Source: Novosphingobium sp.
GTDB taxonomy: Bacteria; Pseudomonadota; Alphaproteobacteria; Sphingomonadales; Sphingomonadaceae
Length of the DNA stretch: 64,000 bases
Direction: 5' to 3'
Assembly: GCF_025351285.1 (NCBI RefSeq)
Contig: NZ_JANXWG010000134.1
Location: 1-64,000 of the forward strand
Shown: positions 8,783 to 16,263 of the stretch, piece by piece
Position numbering within the stretch: the stretch's first letter is position 1
Layout: each line of letters begins with the position of its first letter
Position numbers and translations under genes: made by a program
The notes under the pieces: generated by a model
Database searches by the model: none
What the model was told of the DNA's origin: nothing
Seen by the model: only the letters and a program-made list of their open reading frames with translations

Positions 8783-10038
8783 GCGGGCAGAAGTCCACCG
8801 GCCCGGCGCTGGCAAGCCTTGTCCGGCAAGGCGACGCGCAAACCGAAGCACTCGCGATCACGCCGTTCATCTTCATGGCGTGCGACATTTCGAACGCCTA
8901 TCTTGTAACCACTTCGGACGGCGATCTGCTGGTCAACACCGGCTTCATGGACAACGCCGATCGCAACGTCGCGCTGCTGGCGCCGCACCGCACCGGGCCG
9001 CTGCGGCGAATCGTGCTGACGCAGAGCCACGCCGATCATTTCGGCGGCGTTCCCGAATTCCGCGAGCCCGAAACGCAAGTGATCGGCGGCCCGGGCTTCG
9101 TCGAGAACTGGGCCGACATGAAACGGCTCCAGCCCTTCTTCGGGCCACGCAGCGGCAAGCTGTGGGGCGCAACGATGAAGCGCGGCGCCAATCCGAAGGC
9201 CCCACCGGAAGTCACGCCCGACGTGCTTGTCGACCGCGAACTGGCGTTCGAGCAGGGCGGCCGCCGGTTCGTCGCGATCCACACGCCCGAGGGCGAAACC
9301 ACCGACGGCTTGTGCCTGTGGTTGCCCGATGAGCGCATCGTGTTCACCGGCAACCTGTTCGGCCCGGTGTTCGCGTCGATGCCGTTCCTGTGCACCTTGC
9401 GCGGGGACAAGCCGCGATCGGTGCGCCGCTATCTGGCATCGCTCGAAAAAGTGCGCGCGCTTGGCGCGGAAATCCTGATCACCGGGCATGGGGAACCGAT
9501 CACCGGCGCCGACCGCATCCGCGCCGATCTCGAACGGATGCATGGCGCGGTGAGCTACGTGCGTGATTTCACGCTCGACGGCATGAATGCCGGTACATCG
9601 ATGCAGGAATTGATGCGCACGATCGCACTGCCCGATCGTCTGAAGATCGGCGAGTTTCACGGCAAGGTCAGTTGGGCTGTCCGCACGATCTGGGAGGAAT
9701 ACGCGGGCTGGTTCCGTTATGAAGACGGCACCACCGAATTGTTCGGCTCACCCCGCAGCGCGATCGATGCCGAACTGGCCCAATTGACCGGCGGACCCAT
9801 GCTGCTGGCCGATCGCGCTGCCGCGCACATCGCTGCGGGCCGCCCGCTTGAAGCCCTGCACCTTGCGGCCATCGCGCTCGCGGCAGATGGATTGCATAGC
9901 GCAGCGCTCCACGCCAAACTTGCTGCGCTCGACGCGTTGCTTTCGGCAAGCGGAGGCAGCAACTTGTCCGAAACGATGTGGCTGCGCGCAGAGATTGCTG
10001 CGGTGAAAGCAGCGCAGGAAGCAATCGCGGCCGGCTAG
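8779..10038 (+). CDS. Alkylsulfatase-like MBL-fold protein
   Basis: The 419-residue protein combines an N-terminal MBL fold with a C-terminal helical part starting near residue 310. The layout resembles the dimerisation domain of SdsA/BDS1-like alkylsulfatases and their relatives. The metal motif reads TQSHADHFGG, so the first His of HxHxDH is Gln. Later ligands are present in TGHGEP. The start overlaps the preceding dehydrogenase stop by four bases. It may cleave a sulfate, phosphate or thioester-like bond in the same pathway. No signal peptide is visible, so it is probably cytoplasmic. The substitution could alter metal stoichiometry. Confidence 0.9.
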   Translation: MSGQKSTGPALASLVRQGDAQTEALAITPFIFMACDISNAYLVTTSDGDLLVNTGFMDNADRNVALLAPHRTGPLRRIVLTQSHADHFGGVPEFREPETQVIGGPGFVENWADMKRLQPFFGPRSGKLWGATMKRGANPKAPPEVTPDVLVDRELAFEQGGRRFVAIHTPEGETTDGLCLWLPDERIVFTGNLFGPVFASMPFLCTLRGDKPRSVRRYLASLEKVRALGAEILITGHGEPITGADRIRADLERMHGAVSYVRDFTLDGMNAGTSMQELMRTIALPDRLKIGEFHGKVSWAVRTIWEEYAGWFRYEDGTTELFGSPRSAIDAELAQLTGGPMLLADRAAAHIAAGRPLEALHLAAIALAADGLHSAALHAKLAALDALLSASGGSNLSETMWLRAEIAAVKAAQEAIAAG

Positions 10039-10051
10039 GGCACGTTCCGGT

Positions 10052-10495
10052 TCATTCGGCCGGATCGCGGCGTGGGTTCATGCGCAATGTCAGACGGTTC
10101 AGCCCACTTTTCGTGGTATAGCTTTCGATCTGCGCGAAAGCCTTGACCAGCGCCAGGCCCACCCCGCCGCCACGATCCTGGTTGGGCATATCGACCGCCC
10201 CGGCGCCGCGCGGATCGAATGGCACGCCATCGTCCTCAAGCCTCAGCACAAGGCCTCTGGCGGTCTCGTCCAGCCGCAAGCTTGCGCTCAATTGGCCGCC
10301 GCCGGCCGATTCTCCGCTGTGTTCCAGCAGGTTGACCAGCAATTCCTCGACCACGATCACCAGTCGCCGCGTCATCGCCGCATCGAGCGCGATGCGGCCG
10401 GCAAATTCGTGCACTTCGACCAGCGCCGGCCGAAGGCTGCGCGAAAGGTTGTCCCCCGCCCGGTGGCAGAGCGAAATGGTTGTGCCCGAACCCAT
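10052..10495 (-). CDS. RsbW/SpoIIAB-like anti-sigma ATPase (HATPase_c)
   Basis: The 147-residue protein is a stand-alone GHKL ATPase domain. The N box EELLVNLLEHS lies at about residues 50-60, the G1 box EDDGVPFDP near 87-95 and a glycine-rich lid GGGVGLALV near 109-117. It has no sensor or dimerisation domain, as expected of anti-sigma kinases such as RsbW and SpoIIAB. In known systems these bind a sigma factor or other target and phosphorylate a STAS antagonist. A STAS protein and a SpoIIE phosphatase are encoded in the same 5-kb locus. It is divergent from the FecR gene with only 41 bases between starts. The target is not in this window. Confidence 0.88.
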   Translation of the reverse strand: MGSGTTISLCHRAGDNLSRSLRPALVEVHEFAGRIALDAAMTRRLVIVVEELLVNLLEHSGESAGGGQLSASLRLDETARGLVLRLEDDGVPFDPRGAGAVDMPNQDRGGGVGLALVKAFAQIESYTTKSGLNRLTLRMNPRRDPAE

Positions 10496-10536
10496 GGCGG
10501 TGGTATGCCACAGTTGCGTGTAATGGGGGAACGACT

Positions 10537-10977
10537 TTGCGACATCTGATCACCGCAGCGCTGCTTGCCGGAACCTTCGGCATGCTTGCCACCACCCCCG
10601 CCCTGGCCGAAATCGGCCGGATCAAGAGCAACGTCGGCACGGCGCAGATCGTGCGCGGCAAGCAGACCATCGCTGCCGCACCGGGCTTCAAGCTCGAAGC
10701 CACCGACCAGCTCGTCACCGGCAAGGACGGCCGCATGGGCATCGCCTTCACCGATGACACCCGGATCGCGGTCGGCCCCAACAGCAAGATCGTGCTGGCA
10801 ACGTACAAGTACGATCGCACCCAGCAGACCGGGCAGTTCGTGGCGCGGGTCAACAAGGGCTCGCTCGGCGTGGTGTCGGGCAAGATCGCCAAGTCGGCCA
10901 AGGACGCGATGCAGGTCCACACCCCCACCACGATCCTGGGCGTGCGCGGCACGCGCTTCGTGGTGGACGTCAAGTGA
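10537..10977 (+). CDS. Exported FecR-domain protein
   Basis: The start is placed at TTG 10537 because GGGGGA precedes it by a normal gap and the 146-residue product then begins with a clear signal peptide ending ALAEIG near residue 26. The rest is a FecR domain: early RIKSNVGTAQIVRG, central DDTRIAVGPNSKIVL, and the closing TPTTILGVRGTRFVVDV. FecR domains occur in periplasmic sensor proteins and in signalling clusters with CHASE2 and OmpA proteins. Its stop overlaps the OmpA lipoprotein start by four bases. Together they could be the cell-envelope input module of the adjacent partner-switching genes. Confidence 0.88.
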   Translation: MRHLITAALLAGTFGMLATTPALAEIGRIKSNVGTAQIVRGKQTIAAAPGFKLEATDQLVTGKDGRMGIAFTDDTRIAVGPNSKIVLATYKYDRTQQTGQFVARVNKGSLGVVSGKIAKSAKDAMQVHTPTTILGVRGTRFVVDVK

Positions 10978-11549
10978 TCCGCGCGCTGGCGCTCTCGCTG
11001 GCGGCTTCGGGACTGCTCGCCGGGTGTGCTTCGCAGACCACGCTGCTCTTGCCGGGCGAGGCCGGGCATCCGGTTGGCGCGCTGGTCAAGCTCAACAAGG
11101 ACGGCAGCGACGGGGCGGTGCTGAATGAGGCGAACGAAGTGCTCAAGGGCGGTAACGGCGTTAAACGCAACATCACGGCAAAGCCCGAATACAACCAGTT
11201 GATGGCCGGGCTGCCGTTGCCTTACAAGACCTTCACGCTCACATTCGCCCTGGGCGCAGATCTGCCGGAGGACACGGCAGAAAATCGCAGGACGATCGAC
11301 TATATCCGCGACGAGATGGCGTTGCGCCCCGGTGCCGAAGTCCAGGTGACCGGACATACCGACGCATCCGGCGGACCCAGTTTCGACAACGACGGGCTAT
11401 CGCTCAAACGCGCCGAAAATTTTCGCCAGGAACTGATTTCCAAGGGCTTCCCGACCGACCAGGTAAGTGCGGTCGGGCGCGGCAAGCGCGAACTGCTCGA
11501 TCCCAATGACGACAAAAAGAACCGCCGCATCGAAGTGATCGTGCGCTAA
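10974..11549 (+). CDS. OmpA-family peptidoglycan-binding lipoprotein
   Basis: GTG at 10974 overlaps the FecR stop. The 191-residue protein has a lipobox LLAGC, with the lipidated Cys at residue 18. An OmpA-like domain follows at about 85-191, with VQVTGHTDASGG, a later SLKRAENFRQEL helix and NRRIEVIVR at the end. These residues bind diaminopimelate of peptidoglycan in related proteins. The product should be an outer-membrane or periplasmic lipoprotein attached to the wall. It is cotranscribed with the FecR protein and ends two bases from the convergent CHASE2 phosphatase stop. That placement suggests the envelope signal is sensed jointly. Confidence 0.92.
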   Translation: MIRALALSLAASGLLAGCASQTTLLLPGEAGHPVGALVKLNKDGSDGAVLNEANEVLKGGNGVKRNITAKPEYNQLMAGLPLPYKTFTLTFALGADLPEDTAENRRTIDYIRDEMALRPGAEVQVTGHTDASGGPSFDNDGLSLKRAENFRQELISKGFPTDQVSAVGRGKRELLDPNDDKKNRRIEVIVR

Positions 11550-11550
11550 C

Positions 11551-13650
11551 TCAACCCGCTTGCGGCCCGTTATACCGAATCGCCATCACGGTCAGGTCAT
11601 CGGCCGGCTCGGCGGGTTCCTCGAACGCCCGCACCGCGCGCATCATGCCCGAAACCAGCGTGGCGGGATCGCTCTGGTCGGCCTGCTTGAGCCAGTCGAG
11701 CGCGCCTTCGATGCCGAACAGCGTGCCGTGTTCGTCCTGCGCCTCGCTCACCCCGTCGGTGATCAGCACCAGCGTTTCGCCCGGCGCCAGCGTCCGCCGT
11801 TCTTCGGGATAGGGGAAATCCATCACGCAGAACGGCGGCCCACCGTCCATCGGCACCACTTCGACCGCGCCGTCGGTCCGCAACAACACCGGGTTTTCGT
11901 GGCCGGCGTTGACCATGACCAGTTCGCCACTGCTGCAATCGACCAGCACCACCAGCATCGTCACGCCCATCGAATCGTCGGATTCGCGCAGCAATTCGGC
12001 GTTGAGCGTCTCGACTGCGTGAGCCAGGCCGCCCTGTTCGCGCACCAGCACGCTTTTCGCCAGCGTCTTGGACACCGCCATGAAAAGCGCCGCGGGCACG
12101 CCCTTGCCGGTCACGTCGGCGATGATGAACAACAGCCGGGTGGCATCGACCCGGAACGCATCGAAGAAATCGCCGCCGACCGAGCGCGCGGGTTCGAGCA
12201 TCGCCGCCGCGTCGATCGCGGGATCGAGATGTGCCATCAGGTCGCTGGTCGGCACCATGCCGAGCTGGATGCCGCGCGCCGCCTGGAGTTCGCCTTCCTG
12301 CACCGCGTTGGCCATCTGCCGCGCGACCAGTTCGTTCGCCAGCCGGGTCCGTTCGGCCCGCGCCGCCAGGAACGAGCGCACGCCCGCTGCCAGCGCCGCG
12401 CCGAACCCGATCACGATCGGGCGCAGGGGATCGAACAGCAACCCCGGCCCGGTAAACACCGCCCACGACAATGGCATCAGCAGCAGGCCGCCACCCGCCG
12501 CCACTGCCGACGCCCAGCGCCGCCGCTGCCCGGCCACGATCACCAGCAGCACCAGCACCAGCGCCAGTGCCCATTCCGCCAGTTCGATCCACAGCGGCCG
12601 TTCGAGCCAGCCGTGATGAAGCATCGCATCGACCGCCTGCGCCTGCACCGTCACCCCGAAGGTGCGCTCGAGCGGGGTCTTGACCAGATCGACCGATCCT
12701 TCGGTGCCCAGCCCGATGATCACCACTTTGTCGGCAAATTCCGCCGCAGGTGAGTCAGGCGCCATCGCTGCGGCGGCCGATACGATGTGGGTTTCGGGAA
12801 ACTTGCCGAAACGCAGCGGCAGAGTGCCGGTTTCATCGCTGCGCAGCGTGATCGGGCCGATCGTCGCGACCATGCCTTTCCAGGCGATCCGTTCGGCCCC
12901 GGCCTTCATCCGGGCGAGTTCGGCGGCCATTCCGGGCATCGCGCGATCGCCGATCATCATCGCGATCGGCACGCGGCGGAACACTCCGTCGGCATCGGGC
13001 TCGGCGTTGAGAAACGCGTGCGCCAGCGCCACGTCGTCGAGTTCAGGGATATTGGTGACTGCACGCGGCCAGGCAAATGCGCGCACCGGCGGCTTGCCCG
13101 CCATCTCCGGATCGACCAGCAACTGCGCGGCTGCGGCGCCCTTCACCCCGAACGCCTGCGCCGAAATGCCCGACCGCGCCAGCAGCACAGGCGCCTGCCC
13201 GATCACTCCGGCGAATTGTGAATCGAGCGTTGGAAGCCGGCCGATCCCGGCCTTGATCGCTGGATCGATATCGGGATAGGCGTGCTGGATCCCATCGGGG
13301 TTGAAGCGGTCCGGCTCGGTAAACAGCACGTCGAAGGCAATCGCCTTGGGCTTGTGCTGCGCGATTGAAAGCACCAGTTGCGCCAGCCGGCTGCGCGGCC
13401 AGGGCCAGGGGCCGACTTCGCGCACCGCGGGATCGTCGATCATCACCACCGTCACGTCGTTGCCGATCGCGCGCGGCAAGGTGCGCTGCCATGCATCGAA
13501 CAGCATCTGCCGCGCCCACGGCCCTGCCAGCAGCGACAGCAACAAGGCCAGCACCGCACCCACCGCCACCGCGCCCAGCGCACCGGTCAAAGGCCGGCGG
13601 CTCAGCGCGGGCGATGGCTCAGACGTCGACGACGAGGCCGTCGTAGGCAC
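11551..13650 (-). CDS. CHASE2-domain membrane protein with SpoIIE-type PP2C phosphatase
   Basis: The 699-residue protein begins with a cytoplasmic tail and one membrane span (21-43). A CHASE2 extracytoplasmic domain follows (about 50-330, with FDVLFTEPDR), then a block of about three spans (about 340-415), a short helix, and a SpoIIE/PP2C phosphatase. Phosphatase signatures are VGGDFFDAF, DVTGKGVPAALFM and LITDGVSEA, which supply the metal-binding aspartates. GTG at 13648-13650 has GGAGG six bases upstream, inside the MBL gene. It would dephosphorylate a STAS partner in response to an envelope signal, reversing the RsbW-like kinase. It is the last gene of the STAS-MBL-CHASE2 operon. Confidence 0.95.
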   Translation of the reverse strand: MPTTASSSTSEPSPALSRRPLTGALGAVAVGAVLALLLSLLAGPWARQMLFDAWQRTLPRAIGNDVTVVMIDDPAVREVGPWPWPRSRLAQLVLSIAQHKPKAIAFDVLFTEPDRFNPDGIQHAYPDIDPAIKAGIGRLPTLDSQFAGVIGQAPVLLARSGISAQAFGVKGAAAAQLLVDPEMAGKPPVRAFAWPRAVTNIPELDDVALAHAFLNAEPDADGVFRRVPIAMMIGDRAMPGMAAELARMKAGAERIAWKGMVATIGPITLRSDETGTLPLRFGKFPETHIVSAAAAMAPDSPAAEFADKVVIIGLGTEGSVDLVKTPLERTFGVTVQAQAVDAMLHHGWLERPLWIELAEWALALVLVLLVIVAGQRRRWASAVAAGGGLLLMPLSWAVFTGPGLLFDPLRPIVIGFGAALAAGVRSFLAARAERTRLANELVARQMANAVQEGELQAARGIQLGMVPTSDLMAHLDPAIDAAAMLEPARSVGGDFFDAFRVDATRLLFIIADVTGKGVPAALFMAVSKTLAKSVLVREQGGLAHAVETLNAELLRESDDSMGVTMLVVLVDCSSGELVMVNAGHENPVLLRTDGAVEVVPMDGGPPFCVMDFPYPEERRTLAPGETLVLITDGVSEAQDEHGTLFGIEGALDWLKQADQSDPATLVSGMMRAVRAFEEPAEPADDLTVMAIRYNGPQAG

Positions 13651-14587
13651 AGAGCACCTCCAGCGGCGCGGTCTCTCGCGTCAGTTCCTCGTAACGGATG
13701 CTTTCCTGATGCATCCGCTGGAGATCAGCGTCGCTGTAAGTCGGTTCGTGGTGGAACAGCGCCAGTCGCTTGGCTTCGGCTTCGTGGCACAAGTCGATCG
13801 CGACGACATTGCTCGAATGGCCCCAGTCTTCCTTCATCGAGATGCTGTCGGCGAGCGAATACATCGTATCGCAGATGACCAGGTCGCAACCGCCGAAGAA
13901 CCCGACAAAGGCGGTTTCGGCGTCCATCTTGTCGATCTTGTGTTCACTGTCGGTGCTGTAGACCACCGATTTGCCGGCTGCGTCGGTGAACTTGTAGCCA
14001 TATGACAAGTGCGAATGGTGCTGTTCGATCATTTCGACCGTCACCGCACCGATCGGGTAGCGCGTGCCCACTTCGAGCGTCCGGAAGCTGATGTTCGCGC
14101 GCAACCAGTCGAACGCCACCGGGAACGAGATTTCTTCCTGCTGGCGGCGCAGCGCGGTTTCGGCGTCGGGGTGGCCCGAATGGATCACCACTTCGGCAGC
14201 GGGATCGAACACCGGCACGAAGAACGGGAAGCCGCAGATGTGGTCCCAGTGCAAGTGCGACAGGAACACGTGATAAACGCGCGCATGCCCCCTCGCGCAG
14301 CGGCCCATCGCATCGAGCCCGAATTCGCGCAGGCCCGATCCCAGGTCGCAGACGATGAACGCGTCGCCCTCTCCCCCAGCTTCGACTTCGACGCAACTGG
14401 TTGCGCCGCCATAAGTGCCGAAAGTCGCAAAATCGAGTTCGCTTTCGGCGAAGGCGCGCGCTTCGGCCACATCCGCGAAAGTACGACCGCGGGCCGCAAC
14501 GAGTGCAGCCGCAATCTTGTCACCGATCGACGCCGCCTTCTGCGCCACCGCCAGCGATCCGCGAGTGCCCCAGAACCGCACCTTCAT
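13619..14587 (-). CDS. MBL-fold hydrolase of the PhnP/cyclic-nucleotide phosphodiesterase type
   Basis: The 322-residue protein starts MKVRFWGTRGS, with GGGGGAAA upstream of the ATG. The metal motif SHLHWDH lies at about residues 110-116, TSCVEVE and LGSGLREFG precede it, and STDSEH and FHHEPTYSD come later. This form of the fold is found in COG1235-type phosphodiesterases and in signalling clusters. It lacks a signal peptide, so it is cytoplasmic. It sits between the STAS gene and the CHASE2 phosphatase and overlaps the latter by 32 bases in another frame. A role in hydrolysing a nucleotide second messenger is possible but unproven. Confidence 0.92.
   Translation of the reverse strand: MKVRFWGTRGSLAVAQKAASIGDKIAAALVAARGRTFADVAEARAFAESELDFATFGTYGGATSCVEVEAGGEGDAFIVCDLGSGLREFGLDAMGRCARGHARVYHVFLSHLHWDHICGFPFFVPVFDPAAEVVIHSGHPDAETALRRQQEEISFPVAFDWLRANISFRTLEVGTRYPIGAVTVEMIEQHHSHLSYGYKFTDAAGKSVVYSTDSEHKIDKMDAETAFVGFFGGCDLVICDTMYSLADSISMKEDWGHSSNVVAIDLCHEAEAKRLALFHHEPTYSDADLQRMHQESIRYEELTRETAPLEVLCAYDGLVVDV
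13657..13661 (-). promoter_or_regulatory. Shine-Dalgarno site inside the upstream gene
   Basis: The plus strand reads CCTCC here, giving GGAGG on the coding strand exactly six bases before the GTG start of the CHASE2 phosphatase. It lies inside the reading frame of the MBL gene, which ends 32 bases into the phosphatase gene. It decides the GTG start and indicates coupled translation of the two proteins. Confidence 0.75.
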
Positions 14588-14622
14588 CGCCGTTTCCCCC
14601 AAATATCCGTCCCGCCGCGCAA

Positions 14623-14982
14623 TCAGCCCGCAACCGCCTCCGCGACGCTGTCGAAGACCTTGAACACCTTGTCATAGCGGCTGATCGCCAGGATTTCGCG
14701 CATGATCTCGTTGGGTTGGGCCAGCACGATCGCAACCTTGTGCTCGCTCGCCTTGCGCTGCCCCAGCGTCAGCCCGCGCAAGCCCCGCGACGACATATAT
14801 TCGATATGCGAAAGATCGACGACCACCTTGGCCAGACCATCGGTCGCGGCCGCCTCGATCTCCTCGGCCAGCCGCTCGCCGAACGGGGTTGCGGTGGATT
14901 CATCGATCTTGCCCGCGGGCTTGACCACGCGCGCGGCACCGTCATGCGACACCACGCTCCAGACCAGAATGCTCGTTCCCAT
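14623..14982 (-). CDS. STAS-domain anti-sigma factor antagonist
   Basis: The 119-residue protein is a single STAS domain. VVKPAGKIDES forms the first strands, VVVDLSHIEYMSSRGL carries the phosphorylation loop near residues 63-67, and IVLAQPNEIMREIL follows. The loop has Ser64-Ser65 followed by Arg, so the phosphoacceptor is probably one of these serines, as in RsbV-like YISSAG loops. It should be phosphorylated by the RsbW-like ATPase and dephosphorylated by the CHASE2-SpoIIE protein, both encoded in this locus. It heads the leftward operon, 35 bases before the MBL gene. Confidence 0.92.
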   Translation of the reverse strand: MGTSILVWSVVSHDGAARVVKPAGKIDESTATPFGERLAEEIEAAATDGLAKVVVDLSHIEYMSSRGLRGLTLGQRKASEHKVAIVLAQPNEIMREILAISRYDKVFKVFDSVAEAVAG

Positions 14983-15061
14983 GAATGCAGGTTAGGCGAG
15001 CATCGCGCGGTTGAAAAGCGCCGAGATGCGGGTTGCTGACCCGAAATGGGTTTACTCGCAC

Positions 15062-16252
15062 CTAAACCGCATTTCCGGCTGCCGCCCCACTCGCCCAGGC
15101 CCACTGGAAGTTGTAGCCGCCCAGCCAGCCGGTGACGTCGACCGCCTCGCCGATCGCGTAGAGCCCTGGCACATGCTGCGCCGCCATGGTCTTTTGCGAG
15201 AGGCCATCGGTAGCGATTCCGCCGGCGGTGACTTCGGCCTTGGCATAGCCCTCGGTGCCGTTGGGCAGGAACTGCCAGTCGGCCAGTCGCGCCTCTGCGG
15301 CGGCCAGCGCGCGATCGGGCAAGTTGCCGAGATCGCCCGCCAGCGCCAGTTGCTCGCCCAGCACTTGCGACAAGCGATCGGGCAGGACCTGGCCAAGCGC
15401 CCTGCGCAGCGTCGTGCGCGGCGTTGTGCGCTTGGCCGCAACCAGCCAGCCCGCAGAAGCGGTGGGCACAAAGTCGATCCCCACCGCTTCGCCGTGGCGC
15501 CAGAACGACGAGACTTGCAGGATCGCCGGGCCGGACAGCCCCCGGTGCGTAAACAAGGCTGCCTCGCGGAACGCCGCGCCGCCCGCACGCGCCATCACTT
15601 CGGCGGCAACCCCCGACAGGCTGGCGAACAGCGCATCCTCGCCGCTCAACGTCAGCGGCACCAGTGCCGGGCGCGGCTGCACCACCTTGAGCCCGAACTT
15701 GCGCGCCAGTTCATAGGCAAACCCGGTGGCGCCCATCTTGGGAATCGACGGCCCGCCGGTGGCGATGACCAGCGCCGGCGCGCTGGCTACGCGCGCGCCG
15801 AAGCCGACCCGGTACAAGCCATCGGCATGATCGACCGCACCGATCGTTGCGCCGCAGGCGACCTCGACGTGCCCCCCGCTGGCTTGCGCGGCTGCGCATT
15901 CCTCCAGCAGCATCGCCACGATCTGCCGTGCCGAACCGTTGCAGAACAATTGCCCGAGCGTCTTTTCATGCCAGGCAATGCCGTGACGTTCGACCAGGTC
16001 GAGGAAGTTCTGCGGGCTATAGCGGCTGAGCGCGCTGCGGGCGAAGTGCGGGTTGGCCGAAAGGAACCGGTCGGGCGCGGTGTGCACATTGGTAAAATTG
16101 CAGCGCCCACCGCCCGAAATCAGGATCTTCTTGCCCGGCGCGTCGGCGTGATCGATCACCAGCACGCGCCGCCCGCGCTGCCCGGCAGTCAGCGCACACA
16201 TCAACCCGGCAGCGCCTGCGCCCAGCACGATCGCATCGAAGGTTTCGGTCAT
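15062..16252 (-). CDS. BaiN/YhiN-family FAD-dependent oxidoreductase
   Basis: The product has about 396 residues from ATG 16252. An in-frame TTG at 16267 would overlap the upstream stop and is an alternative start. FAD binding is shown by GAGAAGLMCALTA near the N-terminus. The family-typical PGKKILISGGGRCNFTN follows at about residue 43, and the C-terminus ends with a second FAD contact (GLYAIGEAVDVTGWLGGYNFQWAW). These HI0933-like flavoproteins include BaiN reductases acting on steroid-like substrates, but most have no known function. It is cotranscribed with the LhgO-like gene immediately upstream. Confidence 0.92.
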   Translation of the reverse strand: MTETFDAIVLGAGAAGLMCALTAGQRGRRVLVIDHADAPGKKILISGGGRCNFTNVHTAPDRFLSANPHFARSALSRYSPQNFLDLVERHGIAWHEKTLGQLFCNGSARQIVAMLLEECAAAQASGGHVEVACGATIGAVDHADGLYRVGFGARVASAPALVIATGGPSIPKMGATGFAYELARKFGLKVVQPRPALVPLTLSGEDALFASLSGVAAEVMARAGGAAFREAALFTHRGLSGPAILQVSSFWRHGEAVGIDFVPTASAGWLVAAKRTTPRTTLRRALGQVLPDRLSQVLGEQLALAGDLGNLPDRALAAAEARLADWQFLPNGTEGYAKAEVTAGGIATDGLSQKTMAAQHVPGLYAIGEAVDVTGWLGGYNFQWAWASGAAAGNAV

Positions 16253-16263
16253 TGCATCATCAC

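Noticed and set aside
6335..8851. A very long leftward open frame covering the VOC gene, an SDR and an alcohol dehydrogenase region
   Set aside because: Only its last 156 residues have family pattern; the rest is antisense to two clear plus-strand enzymes, a common artefact of high GC third positions.
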